The notes under the pieces: model-generated
The model's input: the letters and a program-made list of their open reading frames with translations, nothing else
The model's database searches: none
Told to the model about the DNA's origin: nothing
Assembly (NCBI GenBank): GCA_973895155.1
Contig: OZ316898.1
Coordinates: forward strand, 3,658,001-3,722,000
Direction: 5' to 3'
DNA from: Marsupella aquatica
Taxonomy: Eukaryota > Marchantiophyta
DNA: 64,000 nucleotides
Program-made: the position numbers and the translations under genes
Shown: positions 1 through 11,318 of the stretch, one piece after another
Layout of the letters: each line of letters opens with the position of its first letter
Numbering within the stretch: the first letter of the stretch is position 1

Positions 1-1260
1 GAGGGCTGTTTTTGACCTGGAAAGTAAGGTAGACTGGAGACGACGAAGCGAGGTACCGTAGAGGATGCTGTAGTGAGCGAGCAGGCGGTCAGCGGCTCAG
101 GGGACGGGGTAGCCAGGTAGGGTGGTGGCCCATCGCAAGCAAACGGGGAAGGGGGAAAACTGACGGAGAAGGCTGTAGGGCAGCCGAGAGACAGAGGGAG
201 AGAGACAGAGAGGGGAACAGATGATGGTGCTTGTGTAGGAGCGAGGTTGTGGTACGAAGCGGAACGGCTGTCACGTAATATGCCATTCAGGATGCTTGGG
301 AAGTGGCTCGAAAAGTGAGGAGAGAGAGCGAGAGAGAGCGCGGGAGACAGAGTTATAGAGAGAGAAGAGAGGAGGCGGGGGAAGAGGAGGCGGGGGAAGA
401 GGAGCATTCGGCGCTTGGCGTGGTGTTATAGTGAGGGTTGGTGTTGGGAGGGGGAGGTCGTGATGATATTGTGTTGTTGTCGCTGTGCGGCGCAGTCGTT
501 GACTTAGTGGGGTTCCGGTTTGAGAACGGGGACGGATGGAGAGACGGTCCTGAAGCTGGAGCGGAGCATAGCGTCGGGCCCTGAAGGAAGAAGCGTATTG
601 TCGACGGACCGTCTTCTTGGGATGAGAGGCGGTGGCTGATTTTCGAGCGAGCGTGGTGGCATCGAAGAAGTCGAATATGGACTGCTGTCTCTGTTCGATT
701 GCTCTCTGTTCGCGTGACACTCTTCCAAGAAGCGAATTCTGAGTTGAGCTTGACCGACGCGGAGGGTTAGGACTGGCCTGCAATTCTGGCTAGTCGATAT
801 TGGGAGTCTGGGGGGCGGAGCGCCATGACGAGGGGGACCTGGGTATAGCAGAGGAGCTGACGGACAACGGGCATTGGTTCGCGGGTTTTAGCCGTTCGTT
901 AACGCAGAACGATGATTATGATTGGAGAAATTAAGTCGGTTCGGGATTTGGACTGAGGAGCAGCTTTACATTACAGGAGTGCAATTTCGGAAATGAACCC
1001 TACATTCTGCGGCCGTGCGATGATTGCATGACGGCATGTGGTAAGCGAGTTTTGGAGTGTGAGGATTACCTTCGTAAGGGCAACAGCAAAGGTCACGGAC
1101 AGGAGCGAGCTTTGCGGAACCCTAAATGGTGTAGTGGTGGCATTTTCGAATTGTTCGAGAGACTTGTAGCCTAGCGGAAGGACCGATAGGAGAGATTGGT
1201 TTCAAGGAGAAGGTTACGGTGGGTTTGCTGCCAACAGACCTATCATGGTCTGTGGCAGGG
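1..1260 (+). promoter_or_regulatory. Upstream region / 5' UTR of the vasculin-like gene, GA-rich
   Basis: No convincing protein is encoded here. The + strand is strongly purine-rich, with GA runs at about 195-220 and 310-415, a composition common in plant promoters and 5' leaders. The open frames on the opposite strand (for example 271-783) are low-complexity Arg/Ser/Pro readings of this purine bias. I read the stretch as promoter plus 5' UTR of the gene starting at 1261. The transcription start cannot be placed from sequence. Confidence 0.5.
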
Positions 1261-4200
1261 ATGGAGAGAAGTGAGCCATCCTTGGTTCCGGAATGGCTTA
1301 AGGGAGCTGGTGGCGGTGGTGGGGCCGCCCACCACTCTCAACCTCCCATTCATCCAGGTTCGTATTTGTGGCTGCCTTTCTTCTCTCGCTTTGCCTTCGT
1401 CCCCTTGCAAGTCTTACCCTCATCTTTCATTGTGGTTTTTATTTCATGATTGTGCTTTTTGAATTTCATTGCAGTCCAATTTCGTTTCGTCGTCAGTGTG
1501 TTATTTTTCCTGATTCGCCACGAGGGCATGACCTCCGCTTTCATTTCACGTTCATTCTTAGCGGTCTATTTTGCTCCTGGGCTTTGAGTCAATCACCTTT
1601 GATTTTGCACTCCTAAACTTTGTCTCACATCTGCTCCTCAATCGTTCGTTATATATTAAGCTTGTTACTTCGCGATGAGAGAGATGGTTGTTTCCATAAT
1701 GTGTGACTTGAGAAGTTAACTTCCCTGGACTCCACTCACAATCATACATTCTTGCAACAGATGAGAGTGGAAACTCGTTCCTTTCAAGGCAGCGCTCTCA
1801 GCCCTCTGCTGCCGTAATTCATGGTGATTACGACTCACCTCGCTACAACTCAGCTGGCTCCGACCGGGCCTTCTACCCCACTAGCCGAAGAGGAGCCAAC
1901 AACAATAGCAACAACAATAGCACAGGTGCAAGCGAACGGTTGTTTGACCGGGGAGATTCATACCCGCGAGCGTACAACAGTTTTGGTCGGAGCTCCGGCT
2001 ATCGTGGTGGCTATGAGGGCACTCTGGACCGGGAGAGGGAGGGCCCAAGGGATCGTGAGCGTGATTGGGATTGGGAACGGGACAGAGAAAGGGACTTCCG
2101 TGATAGGGAAAGGGATAGGACTTTGGGCTTTGGAGGTGGTGATGACCGGGACAGGGACCGGGATCGGTCGGATGCCACTGGCAATTTCCGAAGGTCTAGC
2201 TCAGGAGCAGGTCTGAGGTATGAGTCCGAAGTACCGTTGCGGAGATCACAGTCGATTGGGGGAACAGGCAGAGTGTTAGAAAACGGAGACAAGAAAGCGA
2301 CAGCAGATGTCGGTTCCGCCCTTCCAACTGCTCCCCCAGCGAACATTGGAACGCTCACAAGCAGCATGCAGAAAGCTGCCTTTGAGAGGAATTTCCCATC
2401 GCTTGGGGCACAAGAAAAACAGACTGGTGTTGTTCAGTCCAGCCTTGGAAATGTGTCTGTGTTAAGTCCTCGCCCTTCATGGCAGAACTCATCTCCACGG
2501 CCGGAGGGGGTGAGGTCTGTTACTCCTGGAGCCGGATTGACTTCAGCTGGGTCGGCTTCCGTTTCAGTAGCTGCCTCTGTCAATGTTGGGGGCAATGCGA
2601 TTGGTGGTGATGGATGGACTTCCGCCTTGGCTGATGTCCCTTCTTCTTTAACTGGCCTTCCCTCAACAATGAACGGTGTTGTATCAGGAGCAACGTCTGT
2701 TCCTACTGCATCTTCGGGTTCATCAGCATTACCTTCAGTTGCTGCACCATCCCTGATTGTCCCGAAGATGTCCGAAGCCCTAGCATATCCTCCAAGGGTT
2801 CGCACTCCTCCTCAGGTCAGTAATGTCAATGCTCGATAGGTGTTTAGCACACGTTGGATCGTCCGGCATTTTTTCTTGCACAGAAAGTGGTCTCCGCTTG
2901 TTTAGTGAATTCTAACATAGAAGTGGTCTCCCGCAGTCTGCATTAGAGTCTCAGAGGGTGGAGGAGTCAGCCGCGAAGCAGTCAAGGCAGCTGATTTTGA
3001 TGAAACCGACTCTCCCAAAGAATACGGTGCATTTTCATCCCCCTTAGGATTAATACGACAAGACCCTATAGTTCCGCAGGCGTCATGCATTGCAGAAAGT
3101 ACATCTCCAGGTTAAGTGCGTCTGAAATATGGTTGAGTAGATGCCAAACTGTCTGCTTTAGAGGTCTGGAGCACGCATTTAATCAGTCTGTTCAATGAAT
3201 CTTTTCGAGCAAGGGTTTGTGGAAATGCCCGAGGGGACACCTCAACTTTGAATTTTATCCTAAATCTGGATCCTGAACATCAAAAGAATAGCCGAATAAA
3301 GAAAGTGACAGTGCATGCTTCGTTTGTGAGTGAGAGCTACTGTGGTTTAAATCACGAAGTACATGTATTTAATTTGGTTGGTCAATCAAAGGTAGGAGAC
3401 TTTAGTATAGGCAAATCTGTTATTCTTGCAAGGATCTGACATCCCTTACTTGTCTCGTCTACGAATGCTAGATCATGATGTCCCTCAAGAATCTAACATA
3501 GACCGCGCAACTGTGGCTCGATTTGCAGGGGTCTCGTGACATTACCAAACCGAAGGTTATTCGAGCTGTTGATGTTGTGGCACCACAACCAATCAAACTC
3601 AGCCAGCCACTTGCATCTCAGTTGGTGAGCTCCCCATATCGTCCCCCAGCACCACCGCGTCCTGAACCACTGAAAGCTCCACAAGGAAAGCTTTTGGTTC
3701 GCAAGACGAGTAAGGAAGCTGTTGGGGCTATGGTCTCACCGTCAACTATTCTCAAGGGGGATGGAGCTGGTTCAACGTCAGTAGTCAGTGCAGCTGGTGC
3801 ACTTGTAGGTATGGGTGGGACCAATCCCAGTACCAATGCATCTGGTGCCCTGGCCCCTCCTCGAAAGCAGAAACAACTGCTTGACCGTCGTGCTGTTCCA
3901 ATTCCACCCATCTCAGTTTCCATGGGTGAAGGAGGATCTGGACCTCGCTCTAAGGACAGTGGATCTGCTTCTGACGACAAAAGGCCACCCATACCAGCCC
4001 AAAACCGCAGTGACTTTTTTAATGCGCTTCGAAAAAAGGCTGCTGGGATAAGCGGTGGTAGTGTAGAGAAAATGGAAACTGGAGCACTCCAGAAAAACGA
4101 TGGAGTGAACGAGAAAAGCGTTGAAGCTGAAGAGGAGACTGGTACCTTTTCAGGGGACGTGTCGCAGATGACTCCATATCAGGTGAAAGAGAACGGGACA

Positions 4201-4794
4201 GCTGCTGGTACTCGCCTCAAGGGCAGTATGTCTGATGCTGATGTCTATGGTATTAGTGATACTAAAGAAGACGCTCCATCGAATGGAGCTTCCACCGAAG
4301 GGGCGGAAGGAAATTCTGAGCAGTCTAGTACTGCCCCAAGCAGTCCAGTAGCCGCTACAAATCGCGCTACTGCTACCGAAGAGGAAGAGGCTGCGTTTTT
4401 GAGATCTCTTGGTTGGGAGGAAAGCGCTGAGGAAAGCGGAGAAGGTCTGACAGAGGAAGAGATCAACTCCTTCTACCTGGAGGTAATACACTTGTCTTTA
4501 GCATATGTGCCTTGAATCTTAAACTAAGATATGTATGTGAGTTCTGAATTGCTAAGAAAACAGCTGCCGCTGTCGAGGGATATCCTGTTTTACCATATCT
4601 GATCAATTTCTTGTGTCATTTTGCAGCGCCATCGTTCCATGTCCGTCTCGCCAGCTTTGCCAAATGCTCGCAACCACCGGCTTAGGGATGTTCGGGTGGA
4701 TCTACATGTGGGGAGCATTGGCAGTATCTCATCAGGCATGACCTCTTCTGACAGTGAATCTGATGATGACCTACGTGCCCACAGGCGGTCATAG
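1261..4794 (+). CDS. Vasculin/GPBP1-like nuclear protein, five exons
   Basis: Exons 1261-1357, 1761-2815, 2937-3026, 3529-4482 and 4627-4794 join in phase to give 787 residues; introns are GT-AG. The start gives MERSEPSLVPEWL, the conserved N-terminus of the plant family. Family landmarks follow in order: a FDRGDS block, an Arg/Asp/Glu dipeptide-rich stretch (exon 2), an AFERNFPSLG motif, a Gln/Arg-rich block ending in MKPTLPK (exon 3), GKLLVRK, RSDFFNALRKK, then FLRSLGWEES and LTEEEINSFY near the end of exon 4. The last exon ends in an acidic Ser/Asp tail plus RAHRRS. Human vasculin (GPBP1) shares the FPSL, LxxLGW and LTE/DEE blocks and is a GC-rich-promoter-binding transcriptional regulator; a similar nuclear role here is inferred. 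The donor of exon 3 (GTGCAT) is weak, so that exon could be alternatively used. Confidence 0.88.
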
Positions 4795-6147
4795 ATTGTG
4801 ACTCGAGTGTAAATGGAGCTACTAGCAAGCCATATCAAGGCAGGAGGTCTCTGGGAAGAGAGTATCTTAGATAGATTGGGGACTTCAGGCTTTAATTTTA
4901 GGGTTGATTTAGAGGTGGCCTGCTTTAGTCACTGCACTTGAAACAGGTGAATAGTCATGTCACAAAAGTATGCCAGTTGCTTGTGATAAGTAGTAACAAG
5001 GCACTTATACACCACGTCTTCTGAAATTTTACACCGTGCAGTTCCGCACCAATTCACAGGTGTTATTGTAGATCGAGGGCTTGATAGCACAACCTCCAGA
5101 TTGTTTATTCCATGGTCCAAATAGATGACCACTCCATGCTGTGTATTCGAACGATTTCAGCTCATGAGGGATAATGCTGGAATAGGGTCCAGTGCCGCCC
5201 TCTGTTCAGTGCTCTGGTATGTGGGTAGAAGTTAGTGCCCACTGAGCAGGCTTATGCGAGTAGCCGGGTTTTGATAAAGAAAAAGCTTGATCAGATAATT
5301 CACCTCCTAACTGATTTGTGTATTGTATTTGTCATTTGTGTTGGGTTTGTAAGCTATCGTTTTTGCAATGTCCGCATAGTGTCATTGCGACAATGAGGTA
5401 TAATTGAGGTATTTACAACCTTAAATGACAGGTGGGACGATTTTGATTGTATATTGACTTGTCATTTAAGGCTTTGGAGGTCGGGAACGAGAGTTACATT
5501 TTCTGTGGATGGTCGTATTAGTTATCGCCCCGCAGCTTCAGAAATGTTTCGAATATTACGCGTGCATTGAGGATTGGGAATGAGAGTGATGTAATTGATT
5601 AGTACGTACTTGATTGCAAGCTTCTCTGAAGTGGAAGTGTCTGTCTTCAATGTAGGCTAGTTTTTGTGCCAGATTAAAAGTTAATCTGACGTTAAAAGCA
5701 AGAAGGAAGAGGAGCGAACGAGCCGGACAGTTTGACCTGCCTGTATCCCTGAGCAGAATAGTTCCTTGTGGGTTGTGGGATGACACTTGTACCTGGCTGT
5801 GTGGATGATTTTGTTGCCTGCCCTGTAGATGTAAAATGTTAATGCAGGCTTGTTGCAGTGTGTGTGGGAAGTAAGTCACTGCTTTGTAAAGGATAACCAT
5901 ATTGTAATTACGGGATCAGTTTTCTATTGTAGTGTCACATGCTCGACTTTTACTTTCTCAATTGTTGGTGGAATTAGCTATTCTTTTATATTAAAAGGTT
6001 TTAGTAGATTTGAGCAAAGTTGGACTTTATTTGCATTGGACCCTTTCTGGTACGATTTTCAGTATTTTGTGGAATCACAGGACTAGAGGGGGGTGCCGTC
6101 GTCTTCTATTCCATGTGTCTGAATGAGAAAGGATGTGGACAGCGGTC
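4795..6147. other. 3' UTR and intergenic DNA
   Basis: This is the downstream flank of the vasculin-like gene. The short ORFs have no recognisable domains and no neighbouring splice structure. No clear mobile element was seen. The poly(A) site could not be placed. Confidence 0.5.
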
Positions 6148-6229
6148 AGAATTGGTCTCGTAGTCTCTTTTGGGAATTGTGACTGATTAGAATTGGTCTC
6201 GTAGTCTCTTTTCGGAATTGTGACTGATT
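6148..6229. repeat. 41-bp direct tandem duplication
   Basis: Two adjacent units, 6148-6188 and 6189-6229, begin AGAATTGGTCTCGTAGTCTC and differ at about one position, so the duplication is recent. No function is suggested. Confidence 0.85.
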
Positions 6230-6321
6230 CACCATATTCCGTACGATCCGACAGGACTTCTTAACTCCGACGAGTAAGACATGTGTGCAACCGAAGAGGG
6301 CTATTTCACACTAACCAAGTC

Positions 6322-6747
6322 ATGAAGTCGAGTCATGGAGGCGGTGGGGGCGAGAAAGAAGAAGCTAGGAAGGCGTTGAGGGCGGGCAGAGAGGAAGAAG
6401 ACACTCCCAAATTTCAGAACATATGGGCTATTATGAAAACATTTCTACGTGAACATGTCACACAGAGAGCAAGTAAGAATAGACAAGACCCAAACAGTAA
6501 CTACCTCCACATGGACAAAAGATTATGCATCTATGCCATTATCCCCAAAGGTGACTCCTTTTATAGGGAGATGGCTATGAAGGAGGGCACAGCCCTTTTT
6601 ACGATCAATAGGAAATATAAATTAACCTTTGTATTCGTGATCCAGAACGCGAGCATGAGTCATGTTTACCACCTTGCTTCAAAGGAAAGGTCTGCTTTTC
6701 TACAATTTCTTGAAAGTTGTTGTCTAATTAAAGTTTCACGCCCTTGA
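6322..6747 (+). CDS. Hypothetical protein, weak ORF
   Basis: From the first in-frame ATG at 6322 the frame reads 141 residues, with a Gly run, a Lys/Glu/Arg-rich stretch and no recognisable domain. The longer frame opens with GTG at 6283, which is not a plausible plant start. There is no homologous copy elsewhere in the window and no visible splicing. It may be chance, or a remnant of a repeat. Confidence 0.2.
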   Translation: MKSSHGGGGGEKEEARKALRAGREEEDTPKFQNIWAIMKTFLREHVTQRASKNRQDPNSNYLHMDKRLCIYAIIPKGDSFYREMAMKEGTALFTINRKYKLTFVFVIQNASMSHVYHLASKERSAFLQFLESCCLIKVSRP

Positions 6748-7136
6748 CAAAGCTCAGGACGCTTTCACGTCACTCGATGACTTGATTAACCGCCTGTCTG
6801 GCTGAAGCCTGTTGACCAAAAATTGCAACTACTTCATTTACAAAGCCTGTCATGAACAACTTCGAACCCTCCCCTTGCAAAGGACATGTTGCTCCGTCTT
6901 TGTGGAGGCAACATATCCACAGATCCTACAGTTAGAGCCGCTGCGCAACATCAGATAACCTTGGTCATTTTGATTGCTGCTGCTTTAATTCCTTCCTGAG
7001 TTTTCTTTTTTCCTTGCTTGATTGAGAAGACCTAAGAACAGTGGAATCAGTGGAACCGCGTTCCCCGAGATCCTCAAAAGATTTCTGCAACAAATCAACA
7101 AAAGATTAGTCATTCACAACACAATCCCACCGCATG

Positions 7137-7317
7137 TCAAACGCTTCGACATACTTCAATTACTTGTTTCTGCAACAGAAATAAGCGACACATCGCAGGT
7201 CAGAGGGATAAGGAGGCGACTTACATCACTCATTTGCATGAAGCTAACGGTGTAGAACGTAACTGCGGCAGCGGCAGCAATCCCAAATACAGGGGCAATC
7301 ATTTCAGCGGGATCCAT
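7137..7317 (-). CDS. Candidate small membrane-type protein, two exons (copy 1)
   Basis: From the ATG at 7317 the - strand encodes 31 residues beginning MDPAEMIAPVFG, followed by a run of five Ala and a hydrophobic segment long enough for one membrane helix. A consensus donor (GATGTAAGT) at 7224 and an acceptor (TTTCTGTTGCAG) ending at 7170 would remove 55 bp and add ten residues before a stop at 7137. Without splicing the frame also stays open to a stop at 7156. A 55-bp intron is short for a plant. The same start and hydrophobic segment are kept in copy 2 (36363-36542), the main reason to list it. I do not recognise the family; it may be the first exon of a larger lost gene. Confidence 0.3.
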
Positions 7318-8838
7318 TGTTATAAATTTATTTATTTTCACCTGCTGCAATAACAGAAGAGTCAACGTCCACTCTCAAAAAGAACTTACTTTCCTGTTTC
7401 CTACTTCTGCAACGAATCAAATTGTCACCAGCTGTTTATCTATCCAAAGTAGACGACAAAGTGAAAATCATCGATCAGTGGACTCGCTGTTTTACCATCC
7501 ATATCATCCAAGCAGAAGACAAAGTGGATGGCGCCAAACAATCGCTGAGATCAATTCCCCCACTGACTCACATCATGGAGAGAAGCTTCTTTCACTATCC
7601 TCGACTTCGTGCAGTCTAGTCTATAGTCGAGACTTTGAGTCTGCGACGATGGACATGTCCCTAACCCAATGCTACCGATATCAGTAGCCTTTAAAGCGTA
7701 ATCTTTCCGTCCTGAAGGAATCTACAACAAACTATCAGTAGGCGGACAATGAGGAAACGCCATGCGCCAAGGGGTCAAGATGCAAAGCTTATCAACAGCT
7801 CCACATGATCACCACACTCCATCGCCATACGAAGACGCAGGAATTTGGAGCAAAATCGCCTTGCATCAAAGGGCAGAGACCCTTCCTTCGCTGCGGCCTA
7901 TACCTGCTCCCAAATGAGCTCACAAGACAGCAAATGATGCTCTCAGTCGAGTAACGATGGGGGAGGGTTCTAATGGGTCATCACTCTGCCACTAAGTACC
8001 ACAGTGGAGTAGGAGTTTCCGCACTATTTGGAGAAACTTGTCAAGTCCCGCGAAGAATGTCTTCATTTTCTCTGACGAAGGTAAAACAGAGAACCCCCTT
8101 CGATATCATGCTTATGCTGCTGGTTCTCCATTTTCACAATGTCAAATGACGGACTGCTGAGAGGCCATCGAACTTTCCACTACTTGTTTTTCTCGGGCAA
8201 GTCCACTTCTCGCCCCCTCGGATCTTTCACCAATGACAGGCATAACGACAGGACCAGGAGAGACGAGCTATCAAACAGACTCGTCTCTTTCAGATATAAA
8301 ACTTAACAACAGCAGAGCTTCCCAGAAAAGATCCCTCTCTCCCCTGTCACGTCCCAATCCAATGAATCCGAAGTTGTGAAGTCCAATGCCCAGCAAGTAC
8401 CTAGCGTTTCTTTTGTTCCCAGAGTCCAATCCCAAACTGAACCGTCTCTCTCTCTCATTCGCCACACCCTCTCTCAATGACATCTCGCCTTCAAGTGTCT
8501 ACTTTCATCGAGTATCCCCCATAAACCATACAGACGTAATTTTCAGTCTCTACGCGAATCCACTTCCTCAGGCGCCCATGGAACGCAAGCCCTCAGCTCA
8601 AGCGAGCACTGAAACCTGACCCTAAAACAGACAAATCTCGCACACACAATCTTCTCAGACTATTTAAGATCTCCATCACAAAACGATCACGAACCCCTGA
8701 ATCTCTCAAACCCCATCAAACTCCACCCCATCCAGGACTGCACAACAGGAAGAAAACACGACAAAGAAGGACACGCACCTTTCGAGCGGCAATCGCCTCC
8801 GAGAAAAGCTCAGCCCATTCACAAGCTCAACCTCGTCG

Positions 8839-9309
8839 ATGCGGCGCAATTCGACAATGTGGGTTTTTCTTCCAGCTCGATGTTCGTTCGCAAGAGAAAC
8901 TCCAATCACGCGGTTATGGGCGGACCTACTCCTTTATGTACCTTCTTGGACCGCTGGACCTGCCCTCCTGACCGGCGCATCCGGTGGACCTTTTCCCGGA
9001 CTCTCGCTGACGGGTGCCTCATCGTACCCGTCCAATCCCCAACCGGCGCCTGGGATTCCCCCACGTACGAACGAAGTATTCGGGTTGATGGGAAGAAACG
9101 TGGGTTTCTTGTTTCTTCCACGTGAACATTACAAGTTGGTCTCCAACTTGCACGCCGTCGCGTTTTTACTCCGGGGAGGCATCTACGGCCGATATCTCCC
9201 CAGAAACGCAATGCGTCCACGAGGGGCGTTGGATGGCGTCGCGTATCTGCTCGGCTTTGCATTCGCCGGTGATAATATAATCTTTTTGGAACTATTTATC
9301 ACCTCATGA
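8839..9309 (+). CDS. Hypothetical ORF shared by both duplication copies (copy 1)
   Basis: A 156-codon frame from ATG 8839 has an open counterpart at 38087-38569 in copy 2. Shared stretches include GASGGPFPGLSLTGASSYPS and DGVAYLLGFAFAGDNIIF. The composition is Gly/Pro/Leu/Arg-rich with no recognisable domain. The opposite strand is also open over much of it, so conservation may simply reflect recent duplication of non-coding DNA. Confidence 0.2.
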   Translation: MRRNSTMWVFLPARCSFARETPITRLWADLLLYVPSWTAGPALLTGASGGPFPGLSLTGASSYPSNPQPAPGIPPRTNEVFGLMGRNVGFLFLPREHYKLVSNLHAVAFLLRGGIYGRYLPRNAMRPRGALDGVAYLLGFAFAGDNIIFLELFITS

Positions 9310-10094
9310 TTTCAATTTGATGTTTGTATGAATATCTCGTTCACATCAAACAATGCGAGCGAAGGAAAGGTATTATTTAAGTAAGAAATGATGTTTGAAG
9401 ATGACACATATGTACTTCGATAGGCTATCCAAGCAGCTTTGGAACTATGATTTCGTGATATTATACTGGAATATGGCTAATTCTGATTGGTCGATAGAGT
9501 GGAGTTCCTATTGGTCTGTATAGAATCATTTCAGAACTATCAGAAGCCCTGAGCCCCTGATTGGGTGGAATCTGGTCAGTCCCATTCTCACTGAATTACA
9601 CGTGTGGAGATGAGACTCCAGCCCCGACGCCTGTCATTTTCTAAATGGTCCATTCATGACAGTTTGGTACTTTCCGGTCAGATACTGCTTTTCTACTGCG
9701 GCTACGGTTGAAAATTATTAGTATACGTTGTTACTGTACATGAAAAGACGAAACATACACTTGCCTAAAGGTACGCTGTGTTAGGTTTGGCGCAATAACA
9801 CTAGTGAGTGTATTAATTACTTAAATGCCCTTCTTGAATTTTCTGTTGTACTTGTCAGTGCATTTGGAAAAGAATGCAGACTCAAGAATTTTCTGTTTGT
9901 AAATTTCAGGGCATTCGGAAATATATTGTACTCAAGATTTGGATGGGTTCAAGATAGGAAGCTGGATCTCTATCTCAGGAACTCCAATCATATACATCAT
10001 TCCAATCCTCTCCAAACCACACCAAAGGGTTCTCTGAGTTTGGTGGACATACCCACTGGAAGGGGTCTCTTGGACAAGAATGATCTGCCTGCTG

Positions 10095-10250
10095 GTCAGG
10101 AAGTTCAATGCATAACGATCAGTCCTGGGAAGACTGCAAAACTAGGGTCAGCGATTCAGAATATTTTGTAGAAGACTAAATCTTAAACCATTGACCATAG
10201 TTTTGCAGTCTTCCCAGGAACCTGGTTGCTATGCACTGAATTTCCTGATA
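10095..10250. repeat. Imperfect inverted repeat (hairpin) unique to copy 1
   Basis: Arm 10095-10146 is mirrored at about 10197-10249. The core CCTGGGAAGACTGCAAAACTA reappears inverted as TAGTTTTGCAGTCTTCCCAGG. The corresponding part of copy 2 (about 40515-40575) has only one arm, so the inverted second arm arose in copy 1. Confidence 0.75.
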
Positions 10251-10269
10251 ACTAGGGTCAGCGGTTCAG

Positions 10270-11318
10270 GATATCTGATAATTTGTATAACTATTCAAGA
10301 TAAGTTTTATAGCAAGCTAAGGTTATGCCATGGCATAAGTGAGATCAAGTTGCAGGACTGCGTGGGGTGGAACCATGGATGGTGGTTCCCAATCGGACCT
10401 GGGTCAACTGTGATCTTCCACAGACTCAAGACGTCATCAAGCTTACAGACGTTGGGGACAATTAAGCACACCTGGCTGTTGGGAAACCAGGTGGAAGAAA
10501 CTGGGGAGGCTGGATCACGCCTAAGGTGAGGTTTTTTCTCCGGAGCCTGCTTAACCATGGATTCTACACAAACTGGAGGGGCAGCAACTGGAAGGTATCT
10601 GATGGAATTTGCACTAGATGTAAATTGAGCTTTGAGCATACTGAGCATCTCTTCTTCAGCTGTTGCAGTGTCAATGACAGGTGGAAGGAGATTCAATAGT
10701 TGCTGCGTGGTTAATTCCCCTGCCCTCCAGATCAACATAAGTACGCTATTTGCTGCCATTAATTGTGTCATTCTGAAGCACAAACGGAAACCAGGACCCT
10801 TAGGTATCCTGATGGAACTCTGCAATAGCATTTGGACCGAAAGGAACAAAGCTACTTACTCTCACTTTTTGGGACGACTTCCTGGCTGGGTTGTTCTCCG
10901 TAACACCGACCTGCACTTGAACTCCAAGGTGAATGAATATCTACCACTCTCCAAAAAAAGGCAAACAGCTCTGAACTGCCATTGAGCAACTTCAAACAGT
11001 GCTTAAACCGTGGGAGCAGACTGATAGTCCGGTTTCTCTGGGGGTTGATGATGAGGAAAATAGTTAAGTTTTTGCTTTGGTTTAGTGTTAGTTGTACCCT
11101 CCTTCTAGGTCATTGTTTTAAAGTCTGGCTCCATGTCTACAGGAATACTTTTGATGCCTACAAGTGGCGGTTCACTTGGCACGCTTAGTTTTGGGGGTTT
11201 CTTTATCTGGTTTGGCTATTCTTTCCCTGGTGATTTTTGCCTCGGCATTGGTTTTGTGTTTGGGGTTTGCCCCTTCCCCCCTGCCTTTTGGGGGCGTGGA
11301 TTTCTTTGGTAAAAAAAA
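10270..11318 (+). mobile_element. 5'-truncated L1-type LINE fragment
   Basis: The frame around 10525-10675 encodes the zinc-binding domain typical of the C-terminus of plant L1 ORF2: VRFFLRSLL, GICTRCKLSFEHTEHLFF, then SVNDRW. After a frameshift come LMELCNSIWTERNKATYS and a stop near 10983. A T/G/C-rich 3' UTR follows and ends in an A8 tail at 11311-11318. The reverse-transcriptase core and endonuclease are missing, and several stops and frameshifts make it non-functional. The 5' boundary is approximate. A target-site duplication is not clear; a diverged ATAACT...CAAGA pair flanking it is possible. Copy 2 lacks this LINE. Confidence 0.75.

Larger units (their letters stand above)
7085..9960. 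repeat. Segmental duplication, copy 1, part a
   Basis: This block is collinear and highly similar to 36320-39118. Shared landmarks include the smORF at 7137-7317, the segment reading ACCGGCGCATCCGGTGGACC near 8970 and 38220, and the stretch ending TTGGATGGGTTCAAGATA. Small indels and substitutions are spread throughout, which fits an old duplication rather than an assembly repeat. Left of about 7085 the similarity fades. Confidence 0.9.

Noticed and set aside
271-783. 170-codon frame on the - strand
   Set aside because: Low-complexity Arg/Ser/Pro reading of the purine-rich leader, with no domain and no splice context.
2011-2805. Long - strand frames opposite exon 2 of the vasculin-like gene
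   Set aside because: They mirror the repetitive Arg/Asp/Glu codons and have no recognisable motifs.
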